From contig OY783197.1 of NCBI GenBank assembly GCA_963678675.1, positions 2,948,400 to 3,012,399 of the forward strand: a DNA stretch of 64,000 bases, read 5' to 3'. A program made the translations under genes and the position numbers. The notes beneath the pieces are model-generated. The model saw nothing but the letters and a program-made list of their open reading frames with translations, ran no database searches and was not told the DNA's origin. Source of the stretch: Xiphydria camelus (taxonomy: Eukaryota; Arthropoda; Insecta; Hymenoptera; Xiphydriidae). How positions within the stretch are numbered: the first letter of the stretch is position 1; each line of letters begins with the position of its first letter. Below are positions 56,290-64,000 of the stretch, one piece after another.

Positions 56290-56497
56290 AATGTTCAGGC
56301 TTTTAGACGTCCCCGACGTGTCCGTAAGTTACCTTTTAGACGATTCCTTTGGGACGTCTAAAAGGCACCTTATATTCACGGTTAAAAGTTGTTTTTTTTC
56401 AGAGCGTTTAGCCGATCATGTAAATAATGGAAATATCACGGAATTTTTTTCAAATGTAAGAATATCTCATGGGACTATAGATAAAATTATTTATTCA

Positions 56498-56871
56498 GGG
56501 TGTCCAGCGGTCCTTGAGATCCTTAAAGCACTTGAATAATATTTGGATTTTGCTTGTCCTTAAAAAGCCCTGGAAATGTACTTGCATTTTTCTGTAGATC
56601 CTTGAAAATTTATTTTTCGCTCGTTTTACCGAACAACTGAATCGTTTAAAGCGTAAAGTCTAATTTGCACTTGGCGCAGCACGTTTGTTCACTTAATAAA
56701 TACTCTTGTTGCTTCATTTTATGGGTCATTTTATAAGCTTATCACGGAGTAACGTACCTCTCATATAGCTTATCATTGATCGTTTCACGTCGTTGAAAAT
56801 TCTGAAAAAAATCTTTGAAGAGTCCTTGAAAAGTACTTGAATGCCATTATAGAATTGTACCGGACACCCTG
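56498..56871. mobile_element. Element with CAGGGTGTCC TIR
   Basis: Ends CAGGGTGTCCAGCGGTCC and GTACCGGACACCCTG; TTATT is present on both sides and may be a 5-bp duplication. Sub-terminal words repeat CTTGAAAAGTACTTGAA. Inserted inside a GACGTC-rich region. Confidence 0.7.
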
Positions 56872-57179
56872 TTATTATAATAACATTCATATGGTCTCTG
56901 GATGTCGCATACGTTGAAAGTGCCATCGATACGCTTCGCGTTAATGCCCGCGAATGAGTGAGTCGTTCTGAAGATGACTTGAAAACGTCTTTTGACTGTC
57001 TGGGATGAGATCAGTGGCAGGGAATAATGAGAATTGCTCCTGGTATTATTGAAACAAAATTTCCTTTTACTTGAGCAGAAAATTTTGCATACTCTTAAAA
57101 AATCATAGATACGATCATGTGGAAAGGTATAGAGAAGATCTCGCCTGGAAATCATAGAAATATGGAAATTATCCCTAAT

Positions 57180-57425
57180 CGTTAGAAACCCTACTTTTGG
57201 ACACTATTAACTAATAAATGTTGATTCCTATTAAATAATAATTAGTCTCATTAAATAATCACTATTTACTAATACAATGAGACTAATTATTATATAATAG
57301 GAATCAACATAGTTTTCCTATTAAATTAAACATTGATTGATTATTTTTTAATGATTTTCTTTTAGATTAGTTTTCCTATTAAACTAAAAATTGGTTTTTT
57401 AATAGGAAAATTAATCTAAAAAATC
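57180..57425. repeat. AT-rich inverted repeat, TATTAAATTAAACATTGATTG type
   Basis: TTGATTCCTATTAAATAATA pairs with TATTATATAATAGGAATCAA, and TTAGATTAGTTTTCCTATTA with TAATAGGAAAATTAATCTAA. The transcript would form two stacked AT hairpins. Confidence 0.7.
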
Positions 57426-57465
57426 ATTTAAACATGCAGGCGAAAAAGATCTTTTAAACGATTTC

Positions 57466-58205
57466 GGGGTGTCCGTAAGTTGTCTTTTAGACGACTTCTT
57501 TGGGACGTCTAAAAGGCGTCTTCAAGACAACTTTTCGTACGTCCGTAAAGGCGTCCCAAAGTAGACGCCTTTTGGACAGGCGTGTTATCCGGGCGCGTCT
57601 AAAAGCCATCACGGATACTGAGTCATTTCTCGAGGGACGCCTTCTCTCGAATCTGTCGCGTTCGCGAGTGACTGCGAAAGCGAGGATAGTTGCGTTGTTC
57701 TTCTCGCTTCCACGGCTCGCGCTTCCGGCCCACGTCGACGTAGATGTGCGAACGAAGATCAATCGCGAAGCACAGAGACATCTATAAATCATATTTGTGA
57801 CGTCTTAGACCGTTTAAAGATAATTATCTAATGTGTTGTGCCCACTGAAGTGACGTCTCGCAGACATTTCAGCAATAGCCTCCCGAGGATATCTTTAAAA
57901 AGATGACTTTTTTTGAGATGTCATTGTGACATTTTTGCTGGGCAGTACAAATGTCATAATGACATTTCAAAGTCGTCTTTTCAAAGACGTCCTCGAGAGA
58001 CTATCGGTGAAATGTCTGAAAGACGTCACTTCAGTGGGCACAATACATTAGATAATTATCTTTAAACTGTCTAAGACGTAAGAAATGACTTACAGACGTC
58101 TCTGAGCTTCGCGATCGATTTCCGTTTGCACTTCCACGCCGACGTGGACCGGAAGCGCGAGTAACAGAAGAACGGTCGCGTTACTTCTCCCGTTCGCGCG
58201 AATGA
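57466..58205. repeat. Large compound foldback, GACGTC-rich
   Basis: Left arm 57655-57880 and right arm 57985-58205 are reverse complements for more than 200 bp: CGCGCTTCCGG.CCACGTCG, ATCGCGAAGC.CAGAGAC, AAAGATAATTATCTAATGTG and GCCCACTGAAGTGACGTC. The 57466-57580 leader repeats TAAGTTGTCTTTTAGACGAC, which is also seen at 56322-56370. Confidence 0.78.
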
Positions 58206-58730
58206 TCGGAAGCGATGTACGGCTCTCGCGAAGTGTCACCCCGTTTTCCCGACTCGGTGGTCTCTGGGAAGCTCATCTGCGCGACAATAAGAACGTACAC
58301 TGTAAAAAGAAACTTGTATTTTTCATGTATTGTACTTTCATATAAAGCTTTTTTCCAATACGTGATTATAAAAATTAATGTATTACGTAATTATGAAAAT
58401 GAATATATTTCCTTGTGAAATTTCCCTTACAAATTTCATAGCGGAGTGTATTAATTTTCATAACCACGTATTATTAATTTTCATAATTACGGAATATATT
58501 AATTTTTATAATCACGTATTGGGGGGAAAAAAACTTTATACGAAAGTATATTAAAAATACAAGTTTCTTTTTACAGTGTTCGTTTTTATTGTCGCGCAGA
58601 TGAGCTTCCCAGAGGCTACCGAGTCGGAAATACGGGGTGGACCCTTCGCGAGAGCCGTACATCACTTCCGATCATTCGCGCGAACTAGAGAAGTAACGCG
58701 ACTGTTCTCCCTCTCGACATCGACCCAAGT
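58155..58730. repeat. Second foldback sharing an arm with the first, with inserted MITE
   Basis: 58155-58297 and 58579-58730 are reverse complements (CTCTCGCGAAG, ACTCGGT.G.CTCTGGGAAG, CTCATCTGCGCGACAATAA). Between them sits the element at 58298-58578. The 58155-58205 arm also pairs with 57655-57710, so one arm has three related copies. Confidence 0.78.
58298..58578. mobile_element. MITE with CACTGTAAAAAGAAACTTG TIR
   Basis: 281 bp, ends CACTGTAAAAAGAAACTTGT and ACAAGTTTCTTTTTACAGTG are perfect over about 25 bp, continuing with ATTTTT. Interior repeats AATACGTGATTATAAAAATTAA-like words in both orientations. Confidence 0.85.
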
Positions 58731-58735
58731 CGAGT

Positions 58736-58923
58736 CCCAGACAGCACAAAGCTAAAAGACATTTTGAGGTCGTCTTTAGGACGTCTCATGACCCACTTTC
58801 GGACTGCTTTTATTATTGGAAGACATCTTTAAGATGACTTATGACTAAAAGTCGTCTGAAACTGGGACATAAGACGTCTTGAAGATGATTGAAAGACGTT
58901 TTTTTAGCTCGAGCGCTGTCTGA
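58736..58923. mobile_element. CCCAGACAGC / GACGTCTT element, copy 3
   Basis: CCCAGACAGCACAAAGCTAA to GAGCGCTGTCTGAGG. Closest to the uninterrupted family consensus and used to read the TTAA empty site at 23293-23533. Confidence 0.83.
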
Positions 58924-59422
58924 GGTGCGTGGTGCACCGCTACAACTTCCGCGATGCGTGAACGCTCGCTCAGCACAAAGGAAAATTCATCGGTCGCATT
59001 CGCACTAGTTGTACGAATACTGTAATACTAATTAGTATTGTCGCGAGTATTCTGATTTGTATAGAAGTTAAATCCGTAATCACACTCGAGCTGACTCTGA
59101 AATTTCGGTTGTAAAGATAACGAGTCGTACGGTAATAAAATATATACGATAAGAGGCAAAAGGCATTCACACGTCCGAGACTCTTGCAGCCGCTGATCAA
59201 ACCGTCTAAACTCTGTCGACAACACAAGCCAGAAAACTGTCTTTCAGTCATCCGTGGGCAGTCTAAAGTCTCACTTTTTGATAACTGAAATTTCAAGTTA
59301 TCCAATAGTCATCTTTTGGATAACATGAAATGTAAGTTAACAAAAAATTGAGACATTAGATTGCCTACAGATGACTTCAAGATGACTTTTTGGATTGTGT
59401 TGCCTGGGAGGTGAACCCTTCG
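58924..59422. other. 3' flank, no gene seen
   Basis: Mostly unique. 59260-59350 has small inverted pieces (GATAACTGAAATTTCAAGTTATC). Confidence 0.45.
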
Positions 59423-59589
59423 TCCAGACGGCACAAAGCCGAAAGACGTCTTTAGAACGTATTATGATTTATTTTCGAATTGCTTTTATTATTGGAAGAC
59501 AGCTTATGACTAAAAGTCGTCTAAAAGTGGAATATAAGACGTCTTGAAGATGACTTAAAGACGTTTTTTTAGCTCGTGTGTTATCTGGG
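59423..59589. mobile_element. CCCAGACAGC / GACGTCTT element, copy 4 (shortened)
   Basis: CCAGACGGCACAAAGCCGAA to TTAGCTCGTGTGTTATCTGGG. About 20 bp of the first arm are missing compared with copies 2 and 3. Confidence 0.78.
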
Positions 59590-60588
59590 CGGTTACCGCA
59601 GAGTCAATGCGAGCAGAAAGTACAGCCGAAGGCATCGTCGTAAGAAAGACTCGAGATGATACCGAGCGCTACTTCCGTTGCGTCATCTTTCTTACGCTGT
59701 CTTAACTTGTACACTTATAACACCTTGTATATAGAGCAATGTCGGTAAATAGACATTATAACGCATCCCTCTCGCTTTACGGATAGATTTCGACTCCCCG
59801 AGGGCGTCGCTACGGGAAGAGAAATAGTTGCTAGTGTCAAGAAAATGTTACAAATTTTAAAGAATACAGATTCTCGATTGAAGAATATAGATATACCCTT
59901 CGCGCGCGCGCGTCCGTACGCACACTCTCAAATTTTCCCGTCGAACTTTCTATCAAACTGGCCAACATTATCGACAATTTTTATGTTATAATATTATTTG
60001 TCCACCGATCAAAATGTTGGAAATTCGGCTAGAAATAGTAGTTTGCTGGTAGCGTCGATACATTTAACGGAAAGTTTGATCGTGTGCGTTTGCCTTTCAT
60101 TCAAGAATACCGTTGTGGAAACAAGACATTCTTTTTGCGCAAAAAAAAAATAATTACTCGAGCCTATCAAACATTTTCTCGCACGAAGAAAACCATGGCT
60201 TGATCCTTAAATTACTCGTGTATCATGTTTTTCACGGAAGAAAACATATTTTAGCATCAGCAATTATTTCTCTCGGTGTAGAACGGTGGTCCTCGCGCGA
60301 TATTACAAACGCAACAACTATCTCTGCACGGTATTCGTGATGCGTCCATGCGATTACTGACCGAACGGGCGGATCGATGATCCAGCGTGTACACCCTAAC
60401 GAATTAAAGCTGTGCCACGGTAGACAGCTTCCAAATTGGGTATCTTACGATTCACGCGAAATACGGCGCGGCTCCGATTCGAGATGGTTTATCGTGTTCG
60501 CGTGCGAAGATCGTCCATACTTATTCTAATTCTTTCCGAATTCTCGATCGAGACCCTGACGCAAAGAATCTACGCCGATTTGTATCAG
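59590..60588. other. 3' flank, interrupted relative of the 38298-38574 MITE
   Basis: 59830-59895 and 60095-60285 match 38310-38574 (GCTAGTGTCAA, ATACCGTTGTGGAAACAAGA, ATTACTCGAGCCTATCAAAC, TTATTTCTCTCGGTGT), with about 200 bp inserted at 59895-60095. The rest is unique. Confidence 0.55.
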
Positions 60589-61145
60589 TTCTACACTAAA
60601 GTACGAAATTTGGAACACGTAGTTTTCTGTAGTATGGCGTCATATTCCGTAGCTAACTAACATAGAATTCCGTTATTATGATTAGCTTCGTGCAATTACT
60701 TCGTAAATTGAAGCAGTCCGTAGTTTTTTTTTGTAGGAATACATAGACTGAATTCTGAAACAACGAATATTTGGAAATTAATATACTTCAACTTTTTTAA
60801 AACTCAAATATTTGTTTGAGCTATACAACACAGATATTAATTTCCAAACAATTTCATATGATTCTCAGTTTCAATACCGCAGTTCTTAAAATTTACACAA
60901 ATTTTTGTACTCAAAATTTCAAAACGTTTATAACAATGTAGTTTCCCATGGCATGGCGTCATATTCCGTAATTAGTCGTTGATGAACATAGAATTCCGTT
61001 ATTATAACTAACTACATGCAATTACTTCGTCAGTTAAAGCAGTCAGTAGTTTTTCATAGAAATGCATAGACTTTGAATTTTCTGAAACTACACCTAATAT
61101 CTATGGTCGATTACGACTTTCCAAATTCCGCACTTTAGCGTAGAA
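60589..61145. mobile_element. Element with TTCTACACTAAAGTACG TIR and internal direct duplication
   Basis: Ends TTCTACACTAAAGTACGAAA and TTCCGCACTTTAGCGTAGAA pair over about 26 bp. Inside, about 135 bp is present twice in direct orientation (60619-60755 and 60947-61087: GGCGTCATATTCCGTA, CATAGAATTCCGTTATTAT), separated by a piece related to the right end of 25543-26549. Confidence 0.72.
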
Positions 61146-63179
61146 TTGACATGAATTGGCGTGGACTTTTTTTCCGCCAGGGGAGATGTTTCAGGTAAGG
61201 GGAACCCGACCGATCGTCTCGAGTCCAGACACGAGGATCTATTTGTACGCATGCACCCCTTACTTACTTACCGTTAGCCACATCCGTTCGGCGACGAAAG
61301 CGCGAGACCTCGCGAGTGCCACGCAGCTTCCCTCGCGCAGCGTTCTCCGCGCGAAGGAGAACCGGGTCCCGCAACGTTCGCCCGGGTGTACGAACAGCCC
61401 GGCCGATGCCCTGCGCGCTCAAACAATATCAGACTGTCCGATCGCACTTGTAAGCGCGTCTAGCGAAAATTGCGTACGAGTTGGAAATCAAAATTATTCG
61501 GATATAGTGTGCATGTGTGTGTGTGTGTGCGCGTGTGAGTGTGTGTACATTGAGAGCGCGTCTCCCCGCGTCGCGACGATCGTGGGAGTGAAAGTCCACG
61601 CCGAAAGGGTGAGTCGAAACGTGTCATGCAGAGCTCGCTGTCGTCGAACAGGTCGAGCGATATTTCCCCAGCCCCGCTGAATCGCCGACGCCGTTCGCGT
61701 CGCCGGGGCGTTCTCGTTACCGCGGCAGGGGCGAGAAGGGAATCATCGCGGTCGCGACGAGGATGATGCATTTTTGTACGGGATAACGGGCTGTCCACTC
61801 TCGCGCCGTGCGTATATAAGAGGGAAAGGAGAGGAAAGAAACCAAAAGGAAGAGTTACCACCCTTAGTAATATATCCCACCCCGCTCCCCCTCCCCTTCC
61901 TTCCCGTTAATTCGTTGTTGCGTGTCTCTTAGAAAATATGTCTATAGATGAAGAGTTAAATGAATTAAAGTAAAAAGGCGGAAGTAAGAGTAACGATTAA
62001 TAAACGCTATCTAGGAACGAATAACACGTAGTGAAATTATGTGGACGAGAGATTGTCGCGAGGAGTCGTAGACGTCGAAGCGATCTAGTGCGTCCCACGA
62101 TTTGCTGATGGACCCACTTCGCGCGCGCGCGCGCGCGAACTCGTCCGGAAAATGCGCCGTTTTTACACAATTTGTAGCGAAATCGGTCGCGCGGCAATCG
62201 TGCGGACTCTCGGCGGCTGCAGCGGATGCACACGTCAAACGTGGACACGAGATAAAAAGAAGTAAAGAGATGAGAGCGAGGAAAAATTGCTTACGGCGGC
62301 TGTGTGGTGCTATATTTCCCGTGCCATGAATCGTGGGACGGATTCTAGAGTAATATATTCGTTGTATCAAATGCGAATGAATGCGATTCTCGGAGTGCGA
62401 GAGGAATAAAGTGACTTTGATCGTGTTCTAGATTACGAGGAAAAAAAAAAAAATATTTCATTCTCATTCTGTGATGACTGTCTGAATATAAAATGTTTAC
62501 ATGAATTCAAGCTAACGATCGATGAAATAAATTAGCGAATAAAGATTAATTAATAGTCGTTATACTAATTGCGCAAAGAACCCGTAGCCGTTAAGGGATG
62601 GGCGCGGTGCGCGCGCGCGCATTCGCCGATGCGAGCGCGGGCGTTGCGCGATGTCAGTGTGATTATATTCGGCCGAAGATCCGTCGCGGAGCGCAAGCGT
62701 CGCCCTCCCCAGCGATTCAATCCGAAGGCGCGTTCGCGGAGCCAGATTTTCTCTTCCACCGCGGAATATCTCCTGATTTGTATTCCCGCACCACCGTACC
62801 GTCGCCGCTGGAGCGCGGACGATTTATTTTTCTATCGGGTATCGCGCCGCTTGCGCGACGCGCGGATGAGAATCCACCGCGGCTCGTCGGATCGATCGCA
62901 CGCGTCGTTCGAGGCGGAAATACCGTGAAATTCGGATACACAGACTAACGCGCGTTAACACGGAATCGTTTAGCAACTATCGAGCGTACGTAATACATTA
63001 AAAACACAGAAACTACAAAAATTCTATTACGATTGCAAATTGACTACGAAAGCAAACGATACGAAAACCACTGTATCATAGAGTTTTATGTAACTAAAGT
63101 GGTAGTCGTACGACTATATAATTATGATGATACAATAAAAACTTACCGTATGTCTTATATATAATCAATGTGCTTTGTT
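61146..63179. other. Unique CpG-rich flank with microsatellites; possible distal 3' UTR
   Basis: GT-repeat at about 61512-61550, CG-repeat at about 62118-62138. AATAAA occurs at about 62406 and 62536, and ACAATAAAAA at about 63133, which could end a plus-strand transcript. Long frames on both strands are Arg-rich, overlap one another and lack supported starts. Confidence 0.4.
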
Positions 63180-63257
63180 ATTGTGTGTATGCGCTTTTTT
63201 CGCGATGGGAACGCAGGGAGCTACGCAAAGACACGACGAGATAGTTTCTGTGTTCAT

Positions 63258-63263
63258 TTATTT
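63258..63263 (-). terminator. Poly(A) signal AATAAA of the minus-strand gene
   Basis: On the minus strand ACTGAAATAAATGAACAC, about 90 bases after the TAA at 63353. Position and sequence suit the cleavage signal of the terminal exon. Confidence 0.55.
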
Positions 63264-63352
63264 CAGTAGTTATAAATAGGTATGCGCACGCGGTACGGGA
63301 AAGACCCGAGGCAAATAGGGCGAAGCGTAAACGAAAAGCTAGGAAGATACGT

Positions 63353-63465
63353 TTAACAAACGGCTGTGAATTTTTTCAAATGTATCAGTTGCGCCTTCGA
63401 CTCCAAGGATGCGAGCTCGGAAACGATAGGAGCCATCTGTTGTACGTGGTTTTGATAATTGGAAC
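63353..63465 (-). CDS. Terminal coding exon of an unrecognised minus-strand gene
   Basis: Reading minus: CACGTTTTGTTTAG is a good acceptor (AG at 63467-63466), followed by a phase-1 exon SNYQNHVQQMAPIVSEL...KKFTAVC and TAA at 63353-63355. The 36 or so residues are helical and charged without low complexity, unlike the spurious frames nearby. A poly(A) signal follows in the right place. I do not recognise the family. The rest of the gene would lie to the right, beyond the MITE at 63505 and outside the window. Confidence 0.5.
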
Positions 63466-63504
63466 CTAAACAAAACGTGGTGCGATTGTTAATGGAACGA
63501 TTAT

Positions 63505-64000
63505 ACAGGCCGGACCAGAAATGCTGTCCCAGAAGTAGAGTGAGATAAAGATAGGAAGTAATCATTAGATGCGATTGGTACTCGTCAGAGAATTAGAGGA
63601 AGGATGTAAGTTTTTGAGGAAATATCGGTAGTAGCGATAAAAAATGTGACTAAGCCCTTTCAAGCGGTAATTTTGAGAAATGAGGATACCATTGATAACT
63701 ATTACAAATTTGAAGTTAAATCCTCTGAGCAAGGGCGACTATCCCTTTTGCATAAAAAAAGGAACGAGAACTCGGAAAGCTCGTCTTTAAGAAAAATCGA
63801 AAACGCTGATTTCGAAGAAAAAAAAAGATAAGAAATTCTATCTTTATCCCCCGAGCAGCAATGACCACCTATTGCAAAAAAATGGACAAAAGTGTTGATA
63901 CACTTTGATACAAATAATCTTCATTCACTCGGAATCGAACATTGGAGCTCCATAAGGCCGAGCCTCATTTCTCAAACTTACCATCTAAAGGGGCTGAGTC
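63505..64000. mobile_element. MITE with CAG.CCGGACCAGAAATGCTG TIR, second copy, cut by window end
   Basis: Starts ACAGGCCGGACCAGAAATGC and follows 48122-48757 through CATTAGATGCGATTGG, GGAATCGAACATTGGAGCTC and TTACCATCTAAAGGGG. It lies in the predicted intron of the minus-strand gene. The frame at 63646-63831 within it is not conserved with the first copy. Confidence 0.8.

Noticed and set aside
61156..61680. 174-codon plus-strand frame near the GT microsatellite
   Set aside because: Starts at TTG and runs through the GT repeat (Cys-Val runs); no homology recognised.

Overview
The window looks like nuclear DNA of an insect, most likely a hymenopteran (ant-like). The basis is indirect: small GT-AG introns sit beside very large repeat-filled ones, CpG-rich blocks alternate with AT-rich transposon debris, and the two recognisable proteins are insect-type versions of conserved animal genes. 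The species cannot be fixed from sequence alone. There are no bacterial features, and I found no tRNA, rRNA or CRISPR array.

Two protein genes are clear, both on the plus strand. (1) A C/EBP-gamma-type bZIP factor: coding exons 3733-3840, 3913-4069 and 4181-4284, 122 aa. An untranslated first exon must lie upstream, because a splice acceptor ends exactly at the ATG. (2) The stimulatory G protein alpha subunit (G-alpha-s): ten coding exons from 7649 to 53079, with phases that join into a complete 381-aa protein. It keeps all five nucleotide-binding motifs, the ADP-ribosylated arginine, the catalytic glutamine and the QYELL C-terminus. Its introns total about 44 kb; introns 4 and 5 are 10.4 and 14.4 kb. 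A third gene probably enters from the right on the minus strand: a 113-bp terminal exon (63465 to 63353) has an acceptor, a stop and a poly(A) signal, but I do not recognise the product.

Layout. 1-3.7 kb: half of a 20-kb-spaced inverted repeat pair, then an 18-bp minisatellite split by a transposon that itself holds two more. 3.7-4.3 kb: the bZIP gene. 6.3-7.8 kb: CpG-rich leader and first exon of G-alpha-s, with an 11-codon upstream ORF. 7.8-53 kb: G-alpha-s introns, a dense layered collection of short non-autonomous DNA transposons (MITEs) and foldbacks separated by GC-rich islands. 53-63 kb: 3' flank with a GC-rich block, a cluster of self-complementary GACGTCTT repeats and foldbacks (56.1-59.6 kb), and more repeats. 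63.3-64 kb: the minus-strand exon and a MITE cut by the window edge.

The main novelty is the transposon stratigraphy. Many otherwise different elements share a CACTGAGAAA/CACGGAGAAA-like terminus. Several insertions can be dated relative to each other because an uninterrupted copy of the host element is also in the window. These pairs give a TTA duplication for a Harbinger-like MITE, TTAA for a piggyBac-like MITE of 233 bp, and probably TA for one CAC-ended element. All of this sits in the pre-mRNA of an essential signalling gene, so many long hairpins would be transcribed with it. For the bZIP gene, the 72-bp intron that splits the DNA-binding basic region is in frame and stop-free, so its retention would give a factor with a disrupted DNA-binding surface.
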